From: Frateuria_A sp035943815
GTDB taxonomy: Bacteria > Pseudomonadota > Gammaproteobacteria > Xanthomonadales > Rhodanobacteraceae
NCBI RefSeq assembly: GCF_035943815.1
Contig: NZ_DASZBU010000015.1
Coordinates: 186,001 to 250,000 of the forward strand
Reading direction: 5' to 3'
Length of the DNA: 64,000 bases
Shown: positions 1 through 8,956 of the stretch, one piece after another
Position numbering within the stretch: position 1 is the stretch's first letter
How the letters are laid out: each line of letters opens with the position of its first letter
Translations under genes and position numbers: made by a program
The notes under the pieces: model-generated
Told to the model about the DNA's origin: nothing
Seen by the model: the letters and a program-made list of their open reading frames with translations, nothing else
Databases searched by the model: none

Positions 1-391
1 GGCCCAGCTGGGCAACCCCGACATGCGCACGGCGATCGCCCACGCGCTGGCCTGGCCGGAGCGCATCGAGGCCGGTGTGGCCCCGCTGGACCTCACCGCC
101 TGCGCACCGCTGGCCTTCGAGCAGCCGGACCTTCAGACCTTCCGGTGCCTGGCGCTTGCCTTCGCAGCATTGCGCGAGGGCGGCGACGCCCCAGCCATGC
201 TCAACGCGGCCAACGAAGTGGCAGTGGAAGCCTTCCTGGCCGGCGCGCTGCCGTTCCTCTCGATTGCCGACCTGGTCGAGGGCGTGCTTGCGGAACTGCC
301 GCCCCAGCCCGTGGTCGATGTCCCGACCTTGCGTGAACGCGATGCGCGGGCGCGTGCCGCCGCGCGACGCAAGTTGCGCACGGCTTGCTGA
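1..391 (+). CDS. dxr: 1-deoxy-D-xylulose 5-phosphate reductoisomerase, C-terminal part (5' truncated)
   Basis: DXR converts DXP to MEP in the non-mevalonate isoprenoid pathway (cytoplasm, NADPH and divalent metal). Only the last ~130 codons are in the window; the frame is open from base 2. The stretch around Q-L-G-N-P-D-M-R-T and the later N-A-A-N-E-V-A-V motif are typical of the DXR C-terminal region. It is followed after 40 bp by rseP, the order usual in Proteobacteria (dxr-rseP-bamA). The isoprenoid pathway appears again in this window as ispA near 16.8 kb. Confidence 0.95.
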   Translation, partial: AQLGNPDMRTAIAHALAWPERIEAGVAPLDLTACAPLAFEQPDLQTFRCLALAFAALREGGDAPAMLNAANEVAVEAFLAGALPFLSIADLVEGVLAELPPQPVVDVPTLRERDARARAAARRKLRTAC

Positions 392-431
392 TAAGCTCGC
401 ACCATCAAAGAAGTTTTGCCCCAGGTTTTCG

Positions 432-1769
432 ATGAATCTCTTCTTCGGCTCGGTGTTCTGGTTGCTGGTCACGCTGGGCGTGTTGGTGACCTTTCACGAA
501 TTCGGCCACTACTGGGTCGCGCGCCGCTGCGGCGTCAAGGTGCTGCGCTTCTCGGTCGGCTTCGGCCGGGCGCTCTGGAGGCGGATCGGCCGCGACGGCA
601 CCGAATACCAGGTCGCGATGATCCCGCTGGGCGGCTACGTGAAGATGCTCGACGCGCGCGAGGGCGAGGTCGACCCCGCCCTGCGCGAGGTGGAATTCAC
701 CAGCAAGAGCGTGTGGAAACGCATCGCCATCGTGGCCGCCGGCCCGGGCTTCAACCTCGTCTTCGCGGTGGCCGCGCTGTGGCTGATGTTCATGCTGGGG
801 CGCCCGGACGCCGCGCCCGTGGTGACCGCCGCGCCCGGCAGCATGGCCGCGAAGGCTGGCATCCAGGCCGGCGACCGCCTGCTGCGCGTGGATGGCGAGC
901 CGGTAACCACCATGAGCGATGCGATGGACGACGTCGCCACCGCCCTGCTCGGCCGCGAACCGCTGCCATTGGTCGTTCGTGGACGCGACGGCAGGCAACG
1001 CGACGTGGTGCTGCCGCTGCAGGAACTGCCGGCCGGACGCAGCATCGACCAGTACTTCGACACATTGGGCCTGAAGCTCGCGCCGCTCCCTGCGATCGCC
1101 GGCCAGGTGATGCCCGACCAGCCGGCCGCGCGCGCCGGCATGCGGGTCGGTGACGTCCTGGTAGCCGTCAACGGCACGCCGCTGGCCGACTTCGAGGCCT
1201 TCGCCAAGGCGGTGAAGGAGGCGGCGCCCAAGTCGCCGCAATTGGACATCACCGTGCAGCGTAACGGGCAGTTGCTGCACCTGCCCGTGCTGGCGCGGTG
1301 GGAGTCCCTGGAGGGAAGCCCGAAACAGTGGTCGGTGGGCGTGGGCGCCGAGAGGGCGGTGCGCCGCTACGGCCCGGCCAGGGCGCTGCGTGCCGCGCTG
1401 CAGGCCACCTGGGACAGCACCCGCCAGACTTTCACCATGATCGGCAAGATGGTCAGCGGGCAGGCCTCCACCCGCAACCTCTCCGGCGTGATCGGCATAG
1501 CCCAGGTCGCCAACCAGTCGGCACAGATGGGCCTGCCCTGGTTCCTCAACTTCCTGGCTCTGGTGTCGCTGAGCCTGGCGATCCTCAACCTGCTGCCGAT
1601 CCCCGTCTTGGACGGCGGACACCTGCTGTATTACCTTATCGAGTTGGTCAAAGGCAGCCCGGTAAGCGAGCGGACCCAGATGATCGGCCAGTACATCGGC
1701 CTGGTCCTTTTGTTCACGCTGATGGGACTGGCGTTCTACAACGACATACACCGCACCCTGCTTTCGTGA
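432..1769 (+). CDS. rseP: RseP site-2 intramembrane zinc metalloprotease
   Basis: Inner-membrane S2P protease that cuts anti-sigma factor RseA inside the membrane after DegS and so releases sigma-E; it also clears signal peptides. The product is 445 aa (E. coli 450). The first membrane segment (about residues 5-22) carries the zinc motif HEFGH at 22-26. Two PDZ domains follow (about 115-300), and the second catalytic motif LDGG lies at 393-396 in a C-terminal membrane segment. I chose the ATG at 432 because it places HEFGH at the family position; the frame is open further upstream, but that part is antiparallel or overlapping dxr coding sequence. It sits between dxr and bamA, in line with an envelope-stress operon. 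Confidence 0.96.
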   Translation: MNLFFGSVFWLLVTLGVLVTFHEFGHYWVARRCGVKVLRFSVGFGRALWRRIGRDGTEYQVAMIPLGGYVKMLDAREGEVDPALREVEFTSKSVWKRIAIVAAGPGFNLVFAVAALWLMFMLGRPDAAPVVTAAPGSMAAKAGIQAGDRLLRVDGEPVTTMSDAMDDVATALLGREPLPLVVRGRDGRQRDVVLPLQELPAGRSIDQYFDTLGLKLAPLPAIAGQVMPDQPAARAGMRVGDVLVAVNGTPLADFEAFAKAVKEAAPKSPQLDITVQRNGQLLHLPVLARWESLEGSPKQWSVGVGAERAVRRYGPARALRAALQATWDSTRQTFTMIGKMVSGQASTRNLSGVIGIAQVANQSAQMGLPWFLNFLALVSLSLAILNLLPIPVLDGGHLLYYLIELVKGSPVSERTQMIGQYIGLVLLFTLMGLAFYNDIHRTLLS

Positions 1770-1928
1770 CGTGCGCGCCCTTCCCCGCGGCTATCGGCCT
1801 ACCGGCGGCAGCGACGCCCCGGGCGGGTGCGGATGCGTTCCGGGACGGGGCTCGCCTCCTCCCTCACAAGGCCCATGCTCGGAACGGCTCGCAAGGCCGC
1901 CCGTCGGAATAACCCACCGGAATCGACG

Positions 1929-4325
1929 ATGAAGCGTATCGCCGCCCTGCTCCTGCTCGCCTCACTCTCCGCGAACGCCCTGGCGTTCGAGCCGTTCGTC
2001 GTCTCCGACATCCGTATCGATGGCCTCAACCGCATCTCGGCCGGCACGGTGTACAACTACCTGCCGATCAACAAGGGCGACCGCCTCACCGACGACGAGG
2101 CCGAGCGTGCGATCCGTGCCCTCTACCAGACCAAGTTCTTCAGCGACGTGGAACTCTCGCGCGAGGGCAACATCCTGGTGATCAAGGTGGTCGAGCGCCC
2201 CTCCATCGCCAAGCTTTCGCTGCGCGGCAACAAGGACATCAAGGAAGAGGACCTGCGCAAGGGCCTCAAGGAGATCGGCCTGTCCGAGGGCGAGACCTTC
2301 GACCGCCTCTCGCTGGACCGCGTGCGGCAGGAGCTGATCCGCCAGTACTACAACCGCGGCAAGTACAACGTTTCGGTCGATCCGCACGTCACGCGCCTGG
2401 ACCGCAACCGGGTGGCGATCGACATCGAGATCCGCGAGGGCAAGGCGGCGAAGATCAAGCAGCTCAACATCGTCGGCAACACCGCCTTCACCGACAAGCA
2501 GATCCGCGCGGACTTCGAATCGGACACCACCAACTGGATGTCGTGGTACTCCAAGGACGACCAGTACTCGCGCGAAAAGCTTTCCGGCGACCTGCAGAAG
2601 CTGCAGTCCTACTACATGGACCGCGGCTACGCCGACTTCGGCGTTGATTCCACCCAGGTCACCATCGCCCCTGACAAGCGCGCCATGTACATCGCCGCGA
2701 GCGTCAAGGAAGGCGAGATCTACACCGTTTCGGACGTCCACCTGCTGGGCGAGCTGATCCTGCCCGAAGACATGCTGCGCCAGCTGGTGTTCATCAAGAA
2801 GGGCCAGACCTTCAACCGCAAGGCGGTGGAAGCCAGTTCCGACGCGATCAAGGCGATCCTGGCCAATATCGGCTACGCGTACGCCAAGGTCACCCCGGTG
2901 CCGAAGCTGGACAAGGAAAAGCGCACCGTCGACCTGACCCTCTACATCGAGCCAGGCCAGCGCGTGTACGTGCGCCGCGTGGTGTTCCAGGGCAACACCC
3001 GCACCGAGGACGACGTGCTGCGCCGCGAGATGCGCCAGCTCGAAGGCACCTTCTACTCGCAGGCCGCGCTCGACCGCTCCAAGATCCGCCTGCAGCGCCT
3101 TGGCTACTTCAAGAAGGTCGACATCGACAAGCAGCGCGTTCCCGGCACCGAGGACCAGGTCGACGTGACGGTGAAGGTGGAGGAGCAGTCCGCCGGCAGC
3201 CTGATGTTCGGCGTGGGCTACTCGCAGTACTCGGGCATGATCCTCAACGCCTCGGTGTCTCAGAACAACTTTCTGGGCACCGGCGACAGCTTCAGCGTGG
3301 GCGCGGAGCATTCGAGCTACTACTCTCGCGTCACCGCCAGCTACTACAACCCGTACCTGACCGACAACGGCATCGGCATCGGCTACACGGCCACCTACTC
3401 GAAGACCGACTACGGCAATACCGATTTCGCCAACTACCAGAACAGCACCAAGTCGTTCTCCAGCTACCTGGGTATCCCGATCAGCGAGACCGACGGCCTG
3501 CGCGTGGGCATGGGCCTGTCGAGCAACAAGATCAACACCTACCCGGGAGTCACCCCGCAGGTGCTGGTGGACTACCAGAACGCGGTCGGCAACCGGACCA
3601 TCCATACCTGGACCGGCACGCTGGGCTGGAACCACGACACCCGCAACGGCTACTGGGCGCCCACCCGCGGCGGCCTGCTCTCGGCCAGCACCGAGGTGGC
3701 GCTGCCCGGCTCGACCGTGCAGTACTGGAAGTTCATGGGCGAGGCCAACCACTACTGGCCGATCGGCGGCGGCTTCGTGCTTTATTTGGACGGCCAGGTC
3801 GGCTATGGCGAAAGCTACGGCAGCCAGACCTACAGCCGCACCTTCGGCGATTTCGTGGCGGGCCAGAAGTACGACTTCCCGTTCTGGGAGAACTTCTATT
3901 CGGGCGGCGTGCGCGACGTGCGCGGCTTCCAGGACAACACCCTGGGCCCGCGCGTGTGCATCGGCGCATCCGGCGCCACCAGCGTGCCCGGCGCCAACGG
4001 CACCTGCTCCAACGGCTACTACCAGTACGCCCAGCCGATCGGCGGCGCTTTCAAGGTGCTGGGCACGGCGCAGGTGTTCATCCCGCTGCCCTTCCTCAAG
4101 GACATCAACACCGCGCGCGTGTCCGCCTTCGTCGACGTCGGCAACGCCTTCCGCAACTATCAGAGCTTCAACGCGAGCGAGCTGCGCGCTTCGGCGGGTA
4201 TCGCCCTGCAGTGGCAGGCACCGATCGGCCCGCTGATCATCAACTTCGCCACGCCGATCCGCTCCAAGCCGGAAGACCGCCATTACGAGGAGCGCATCCA
4301 GTTCACCTTCGGCAGCCAGTTCTGA
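1929..4325 (+). CDS. bamA: BamA, outer membrane protein assembly factor
   Basis: Central Omp85-family subunit of the BAM complex, which folds and inserts beta-barrel proteins in the outer membrane. The product is 798 aa (E. coli 810). A signal peptide covers about residues 1-19 (MKRIAALLLL, cleavage near A-L-A-F). Five POTRA domains cover about 20-420, starting with V-S-D-I-R-I-D-G-L, and the 16-strand barrel follows. The last residues are F-G-S-Q-F, ending in the C-terminal Phe expected of OMPs. The V-R-G-F motif of loop 6 is seen in R-D-V-R-G-F-Q-D-N. The ATG at 1929 is the start that exposes the signal peptide. A strong intrinsic terminator follows. No skp gene lies between bamA and lpxD, unlike in E. 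coli. Confidence 0.97.
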   Translation: MKRIAALLLLASLSANALAFEPFVVSDIRIDGLNRISAGTVYNYLPINKGDRLTDDEAERAIRALYQTKFFSDVELSREGNILVIKVVERPSIAKLSLRGNKDIKEEDLRKGLKEIGLSEGETFDRLSLDRVRQELIRQYYNRGKYNVSVDPHVTRLDRNRVAIDIEIREGKAAKIKQLNIVGNTAFTDKQIRADFESDTTNWMSWYSKDDQYSREKLSGDLQKLQSYYMDRGYADFGVDSTQVTIAPDKRAMYIAASVKEGEIYTVSDVHLLGELILPEDMLRQLVFIKKGQTFNRKAVEASSDAIKAILANIGYAYAKVTPVPKLDKEKRTVDLTLYIEPGQRVYVRRVVFQGNTRTEDDVLRREMRQLEGTFYSQAALDRSKIRLQRLGYFKKVDIDKQRVPGTEDQVDVTVKVEEQSAGSLMFGVGYSQYSGMILNASVSQNNFLGTGDSFSVGAEHSSYYSRVTASYYNPYLTDNGIGIGYTATYSKTDYGNTDFANYQNSTKSFSSYLGIPISETDGLRVGMGLSSNKINTYPGVTPQVLVDYQNAVGNRTIHTWTGTLGWNHDTRNGYWAPTRGGLLSASTEVALPGSTVQYWKFMGEANHYWPIGGGFVLYLDGQVGYGESYGSQTYSRTFGDFVAGQKYDFPFWENFYSGGVRDVRGFQDNTLGPRVCIGASGATSVPGANGTCSNGYYQYAQPIGGAFKVLGTAQVFIPLPFLKDINTARVSAFVDVGNAFRNYQSFNASELRASAGIALQWQAPIGPLIINFATPIRSKPEDRHYEERIQFTFGSQF

Positions 4326-4349
4326 TCCGGCCGCCGGCATGAAGACCGA

Positions 4350-4380
4350 GGCGCGGCCTGCGGGCCGCGCCTTTCGTTTG
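4350..4380 (+). terminator. Rho-independent terminator after bamA
   Basis: A perfect 9-bp GC-rich stem (GGCGCGGCC at 4350-4358, GGCCGCGCC at 4363-4371) with loop TGCG is followed by TTTCGTTT. It lies 25 bp after the bamA stop codon, so it should separate dxr-rseP-bamA from the lpx genes at least in part. Confidence 0.75.
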
Positions 4381-4426
4381 GGGCGGGGCGGATCTCGGCG
4401 GCGTCGTGCGGCCGCGCGCCCTCGCC

Positions 4427-4432
4427 TACAAT
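4427..4432 (+). promoter_or_regulatory. Possible -10 element for lpxD operon
   Basis: TACAAT lies 22 bp upstream of the lpxD ATG and just after the bamA terminator, so a promoter is expected here. No convincing -35 hexamer is visible in the GC-rich sequence upstream, so this is a position-based inference. Confidence 0.35.
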
Positions 4433-4454
4433 GGCCGCCTCAACCGGAGCGCCC

Positions 4455-5498
4455 ATGAGCGAGCACAACTACACAGTGGCCGAGTTGGCCGGGAAGCTCG
4501 GCCTCGCCTTCCATGGCGACGGCACGCGGCGGATCACCGGCGTGGGCACGCTGGCCTCGGCGCAGCCTGACCAGTTGAGCTTTCTTTCCAACGGCAAGTA
4601 CGCCGCGCAGATGAAGGCGACCCGTGCCGGCGTGGTCGTGCTGCGCGAAGACTGCCTGGCCGACTGCCCCACGGCCGCCCTGGTGGCCGCCGACCCTTAC
4701 GTCGCCTACGCCCGGCTCGCCGCGCTGTTCGAACGCCTGCCCGCCGCGCCGCGCGGCATCCATCCGAGCGCGGTGGTCGCCACGAGCGCCAGGGTCAGTG
4801 CGAGCGCCAGCGTCGGCCCGCATTGCGTGATCGAGGACGGCGCCGTCGTGGAGGATGGCGCCATCCTCGGCCCGCACTGCATCGTCGGCCCCGATTGCGT
4901 GGTGGGCGCGCAGTCTAGGCTGGTCGCGCGGGTGACCCTGGTGATCCGCGTCACGCTGGGCAGGCGCGTGCTGGTGCATCCCGGCGCGGTGATCGGATCG
5001 GATGGCTTCGGCCTGGCCTTCGAGCGTGCCGCTCCTGATGGGGGTGGTTGGGTGAAAATCCCCCAGCTGGGCGGCGTGCGCATCGGCGACGACTGCGAGA
5101 TCGGCGCCAACACCACCATCGACCGCGGCGCCCTGGGAGACACCGTGCTCGAAGAAGACGTGCGCCTGGACAACCAGATCCAGATCGCCCACAACGTGCT
5201 GATCGGCGCGCACACCGCCATGGCCGGCTGCGCGGCGGTCGCCGGCAGCGCGAAGATCGGCCGCTATTGCCAGATCGGCGGCAATGCCGGCGTGCTCGGG
5301 CATCTGGAACTGGCCGACCGGGTTACCATTACCGCCAAGAGCCTGGTAACGCATTCGATCCGCGAGCCAGGCGAGTATTCCTCGGGCGTGCCGCTGCAGG
5401 ACAACCGGCAATGGCGCAAGAACGCCGCCCGCTTCAAGCACCTGGATGAGTACGCGCGCCGCCTGGCCGCGCTGGAGAAGGACAGTAACGATGAGTGA
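4455..5498 (+). CDS. lpxD: UDP-3-O-(3-hydroxyacyl)glucosamine N-acyltransferase
   Basis: Third lipid A enzyme: transfers a second 3-hydroxyacyl chain from ACP to UDP-3-O-acyl-glucosamine. The product is 347 aa (E. coli 341). The N-terminal uridine-binding domain covers about 1-100, followed by a left-handed beta-helix of hexapeptide repeats (about 100-300) and a C-terminal helix. The family signature G-S-D-G-F-G-L-A-F lies near 181-189 and the catalytic His is H246 in Q-I-A-H-N. The ATG at 4455 has a GGAG-like site just upstream. The last 8 bases overlap fabZ, so the two are translationally coupled. It is the first gene of lpxD-fabZ-lpxA-lpxB. Confidence 0.97.
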   Translation: MSEHNYTVAELAGKLGLAFHGDGTRRITGVGTLASAQPDQLSFLSNGKYAAQMKATRAGVVVLREDCLADCPTAALVAADPYVAYARLAALFERLPAAPRGIHPSAVVATSARVSASASVGPHCVIEDGAVVEDGAILGPHCIVGPDCVVGAQSRLVARVTLVIRVTLGRRVLVHPGAVIGSDGFGLAFERAAPDGGGWVKIPQLGGVRIGDDCEIGANTTIDRGALGDTVLEEDVRLDNQIQIAHNVLIGAHTAMAGCAAVAGSAKIGRYCQIGGNAGVLGHLELADRVTITAKSLVTHSIREPGEYSSGVPLQDNRQWRKNAARFKHLDEYARRLAALEKDSNDE

Positions 5499-5964
5499 TA
5501 CCCCCGCGACGTGGGACATGCCGGTGAACGTGGAGCAGATCCAGCATCTGCTGCCCCACCGTTACCCGTTCCTGCTGGTCGACCGCGTGATCGAACTGGT
5601 GCCGGACAAGAGCGTGGTGGCGCTCAAGAACGTCACGATCAACGAGCACTTCTTCCTGGGCCACTTCCCGGGCCACCCGGTGATGCCTGGCGTGCTCATC
5701 GTCGAGGCGATGGCGCAGGCGGCGGGCCTGCTGACTCAGATCTCCAGCCGCATGAGGGGCGACCAGGGCAGCCCGCTGTTCTACCTGGCCAAGGTCGACA
5801 ACGCGCGCTTCAACGCGCCGGTGGTGCCCGGCGACCAACTGCGACTGGAGGTCTCGCTCAAGCGCCTGATGCGCGGCATGGGCCTGTTCGTAGCCCGCTC
5901 GCTGGTCGATGGCAAGGAAGTGGCGAGCTGCGAGCTGATGTGCGCGGCGAGGTCCGACAAATGA
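5491..5964 (+). CDS. fabZ: 3-hydroxyacyl-[ACP] dehydratase FabZ
   Basis: Hot-dog-fold dehydratase of type II fatty acid synthesis; it competes with LpxA for 3-hydroxyacyl-ACP and so balances phospholipid against lipid A. The product is 157 aa (E. coli 151). The active site is seen in H-F-P-G-H-P-V-M-P-G (catalytic H58) and E-A-M-A-Q (E72). The ATG at 5491 lies inside the end of lpxD (8-base overlap), and the stop overlaps the lpxA start as ATGA. The longer frame upstream is lpxD read out of frame. Confidence 0.97.
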   Translation: MSDTPATWDMPVNVEQIQHLLPHRYPFLLVDRVIELVPDKSVVALKNVTINEHFFLGHFPGHPVMPGVLIVEAMAQAAGLLTQISSRMRGDQGSPLFYLAKVDNARFNAPVVPGDQLRLEVSLKRLMRGMGLFVARSLVDGKEVASCELMCAARSDK

Positions 5965-6734
5965 TCCATCCCACCGCGCAGATCGATCCGGGCGCCGTCA
6001 TCGGGCGCAACGTCGCCGTCGGTGCCTACAGCGTGATCGGTGCGGAGGTGGAAATCGGCGAAGGCACGACGATCGGTCCGCACGTGGTGATCGAGGGCCC
6101 CACCAGGATCGGCCGCGACAACCGCATCTGCCAGTTCGCCTCGATCGGTGGCGCGCCGCAGGACAAGAAATTCGCCGGCGAGCGCACCGAGCTGGTGATC
6201 GGCCATCGCAACCTGATCCGCGAATTCGTGACGATCAACCGCGGCACCGGCGAAGGCGGCGGCTGCACGCGCATCGGCGACGACAACTGGCTGCTCGCCT
6301 ACGTGCATATCGCGCACGACTGCCAGGTCGGCAGCCACGTGGTGTTCTCCAACTACTCGGCGCTGGCCGGACACGTGGAGATCGGTGACTGGGTGATCAT
6401 CTCCGGCTACGCCGGCGTGCACCAGTTCTGCAAGGTCGGCGCACACGCGTTCATCGGCATGGGCTGCCTGGTTGGCTCGGACGTGCCACCGTTCGTGATG
6501 ATGGCCAACGAGCAGCAGGGCCGCCCGCGCGGGATCAACAGCGAGGGCCTGAAGCGCCGCGGCTTCGATGCCACGCGCATCTCGGCGATCAAGCGGGCGT
6601 ACCGCACGCTGTACATGGCCGGGCTCTCCCTGCCTGAAGCCCGCCAGCAGCTGACCACGCAGTCCGGTGACAACGACGACGTCCGCGAAATGCTGGAGTT
6701 CCTCGATCGCAGCGAGCGTTCGCTGGCACGCTGA
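5961..6734 (+). CDS. lpxA: UDP-N-acetylglucosamine O-acyltransferase
   Basis: First lipid A enzyme: 3-O-acylation of UDP-GlcNAc from 3-hydroxyacyl-ACP, as a cytoplasmic trimer. The product is 257 aa (E. coli 262). Residues 1 to about 185 form hexapeptide repeats of a left-handed beta-helix and the C-terminal region is helical. The catalytic base is H119 in H-I-A-H-D (E. coli H125), and the I-N-R-G-T loop is present near 92-96. It starts on the ATGA shared with the fabZ stop. Confidence 0.97.
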   Translation: MIHPTAQIDPGAVIGRNVAVGAYSVIGAEVEIGEGTTIGPHVVIEGPTRIGRDNRICQFASIGGAPQDKKFAGERTELVIGHRNLIREFVTINRGTGEGGGCTRIGDDNWLLAYVHIAHDCQVGSHVVFSNYSALAGHVEIGDWVIISGYAGVHQFCKVGAHAFIGMGCLVGSDVPPFVMMANEQQGRPRGINSEGLKRRGFDATRISAIKRAYRTLYMAGLSLPEARQQLTTQSGDNDDVREMLEFLDRSERSLAR

Positions 6735-6797
6735 GCAGTCTGCGAGAGGCGGCATCGGCCTGGCCCCCTGGCCACCCTGCGCCGTTACACTTCCGCC

Positions 6798-7985
6798 ATG
6801 AGCCCTTCTCCCCTCATCGCCCTCATCGCCGGCGAAGATTCCGGCGACCAGCTCGGCGCCGAGCTCGTGGCGGCCTTGCGCAGGCGCTACCCGGATGCCC
6901 GCTTCGTCGGCATCGGCGGGGCGCGCATGCAGCGTGAGGGGTTCGAATCCTGGTACGACATCCGCGAGCTGTCGGTGATGGGCTTCGCCGAAGTGATCCG
7001 TCACTTGCCGCGTTTGCTGCGCCTGCGCAAGGCGTTGCTGCAGCGGCTGCTGCGGGCGCGCCCCGACGTGGTGGTCGGCATCGATGCGCCGGACTTCAAC
7101 CTGGGCGTCGAGCGCCGCCTGAAGGAAGCAGGCGTGCGCACCGTGCACTACGTCAGCCCTTCGGTATGGGCATGGCGCGAGAAGCGCGCGGAGAAGATCG
7201 GCCACAGCGCCGACCGCGTGCTCTGCCTGTTTCCGATGGAGCCGCCGATCTACGCGCGCCACGGCATCGATGCGCGCTTCGTCGGCCATCCCCTGGCCGA
7301 CCACTTCGCGCTGGTGTCCGATCGCCCGGGTGCGCGCGATGCCCTGCGGCTGCCGCACGATGCGCCCGTACTGGCGGTCCTGCCCGGCAGCCGGCCTTCC
7401 GAGATCGAGCGCCTCGGCGCCGTCTTCATCGACGCCGCGCAGCGGGTGGCCGCTGCCCTGCCCGGCCTGCGCGTGGTGGTTCCGGCCGCCAACGCGCAGG
7501 TGCATGCGCGGCTGAAGGCCATGCTTCCGCAAGGCGAACAGGCGCCGCTCCTGCTCGATGGTCACGCCCACGAGGCCATGCTGGCCGCCGACGTGGTGCT
7601 GCTCGCCTCCGGCACCGCAACGCTGGAAGCGATGCTGGCCAAGCGGCCGATGGTGGTCGGCTACCGCGTGTCCCCCTGGAGCTACCGCATCGCCCGCGCC
7701 CTCGACATGCTCAAGACCGACGTCTACGCGCTGCCCAACATCCTGGCGCGCGCCTGCGGGATGGGCGAGGAAATGCTGGTGCCCGAGCTGATGCAGGACG
7801 ACTGCACCGCGACGAACCTGGCCGAGGCCACGCTGGCGCTGTTCGCCGACAGCGAACGGCGTGGGAAAGTGGTGGCCGCCTTCGAACAGTTGCATCGGAC
7901 GTTGCGCGGGACGGACGAAGGTGGCGCCGGCGAACGCGCCGCGGCTGCCGTGGCCGAACTATTGGAGGTCCGCCGTGTCGCCTGA
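6798..7985 (+). CDS. lpxB: Lipid-A-disaccharide synthase
   Basis: GT19 glycosyltransferase that joins lipid X and UDP-2,3-diacylglucosamine to lipid A disaccharide at the inner membrane. The product is 395 aa (E. coli 382). The N-terminal A-G-E-D-S-G-D motif (residues 11-17), the V-S-P-S-V-W-A-W-R motif and the L-P-G-S-R motif of the C-terminal nucleotide-binding half are clear. A TACACT lies only 7 bp before the ATG; if it is a -10 box the transcript would be nearly leaderless. The gene overlaps rnhB by 11 bases when rnhB starts at its GTG. Confidence 0.96.
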   Translation: MSPSPLIALIAGEDSGDQLGAELVAALRRRYPDARFVGIGGARMQREGFESWYDIRELSVMGFAEVIRHLPRLLRLRKALLQRLLRARPDVVVGIDAPDFNLGVERRLKEAGVRTVHYVSPSVWAWREKRAEKIGHSADRVLCLFPMEPPIYARHGIDARFVGHPLADHFALVSDRPGARDALRLPHDAPVLAVLPGSRPSEIERLGAVFIDAAQRVAAALPGLRVVVPAANAQVHARLKAMLPQGEQAPLLLDGHAHEAMLAADVVLLASGTATLEAMLAKRPMVVGYRVSPWSYRIARALDMLKTDVYALPNILARACGMGEEMLVPELMQDDCTATNLAEATLALFADSERRGKVVAAFEQLHRTLRGTDEGGAGERAAAAVAELLEVRRVA

Positions 7986-8661
7986 CGGCCTCGATGAAAT
8001 TGCCGTACTTCCTCTTCCCGTCGCCGAGCCGGATGAAGCCGGCTCGCCCATGCGCCCGCGCAGGTCCCGCCCAAAGGCCGCCCAGTTCGTTGCCGGAGTC
8101 GACGAAGCCGGCCGGGGCCCGCTCGCCGGCCCTCTTGCGGTCGCCGCAGTGATCCTCGATCCGCGCCGCCGGATCCGGGGCCTGGACGATTCCAAGAAGC
8201 TCACCGAGGCCCGCCGCGAGGCGCTCTACGCTCAGATCGTCGAGCGAGCGCTGGCCTGGCACGTGGTGCTGGTCGAGGTGGAAGAGATCGATCGCATCAA
8301 CATCTTCCAGGCCACCATGGTGGGCATGTGCCGTGCCGTGGCGGGCCTGAAACTGGCGGCGCAGGAGGCGCTGGTGGATGGGAACCAGTTGCCAAGGGAG
8401 CTGCCCTGCCCGGGCCGCGCCATCGTCGGCGGCGATGCGCTGGTGCCGGCGATCAGCGCCGCATCGATCATCGCCAAGGTCACCCGCGACCGCCTGATGT
8501 GCGCGCTCGATGGCCATCATCCCGGCTATGGTTTTGCCAGCCACAAGGGCTACTCCACGCCGGAACACTTCGCCGCGCTGAAGCGGCTGGGCCCGTGCGT
8601 GCTGCACCGGCGCAGCTTCGCGCCGGTCAAGCTGCTGCTCGACCAGGGCACGCTGTTCTGA
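7975..8661 (+). CDS. rnhB: Ribonuclease HII
   Basis: Removes ribonucleotides and RNA from RNA/DNA hybrids. With the GTG at 7975 the product is 228 aa. That start has a good Shine-Dalgarno site (GGAGG at 7964-7968, 6 bases before) and couples the gene to lpxB. The alternative ATG at 8050 would give 203 aa, closer to E. coli (198 aa), but has no comparable site. Catalytic residues are seen in G-V-D-E-A-G-R-G (D43 and E44 with the GTG start) and in the S-A-A-S-I-I-A-K-V region. The short extra N-terminus is low in recognisable motifs. Confidence 0.93.
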   Translation: MSPDGLDEIAVLPLPVAEPDEAGSPMRPRRSRPKAAQFVAGVDEAGRGPLAGPLAVAAVILDPRRRIRGLDDSKKLTEARREALYAQIVERALAWHVVLVEVEEIDRINIFQATMVGMCRAVAGLKLAAQEALVDGNQLPRELPCPGRAIVGGDALVPAISAASIIAKVTRDRLMCALDGHHPGYGFASHKGYSTPEHFAALKRLGPCVLHRRSFAPVKLLLDQGTLF

Positions 8662-8956
8662 CACCGGGCGGATCGCGCCCGTCGGCGCGGTCCGTTCCCA
8701 CATGCAGGTCGCGCTCCGTCGGCAGGCCGATGTGTCGCTCGACGCACAGGCCGGCGCTGCTTGAAATCCATCGACGCATCGCGCCGCAGGCTTGCGTGCG
8801 GTCGCCGGGCGGGACACAAAAATAGGCCGAAGGTTTATGCAACTTTCGCCGCGATGGGCGCATCCTATCCATCGTGGATGTGGGTCATCCCGACCCTCTC
8901 CAGTGTACGCACGGACGCTGTTCTCTCCACCGCGGATGCTCCGCAGGAGTCGCGTC
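8662..8956. other. 295-bp intergenic stretch, no gene seen
   Basis: Between rnhB and the small gene at 8957. No plausible coding frame and no strong hairpin with a T tract was found. It contains a 15-base sequence TCGACGCATCGCGCC (8767-8781) that recurs at about 16539-16553 upstream of xseB, perhaps a short dispersed motif. The 3' part should hold the promoter of the small gene, but I cannot name the elements. Confidence 0.4.

Noticed and set aside
1962..4340. Long minus-strand frame opposite bamA
   Set aside because: Product is a repetitive Val/Asp/His/Leu sequence; bamA on the plus strand explains the region fully.
6938..6952. GGGGTTCGAATCC resembling a tRNA T-arm
   Set aside because: It lies inside the lpxB reading frame and no acceptor, D or anticodon arms fit around it.
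7861..8661. Upstream start for rnhB inside lpxB
   Set aside because: The extra N-terminus is lpxB coding sequence in another frame; the GTG at 7975 has a proper ribosome binding site.
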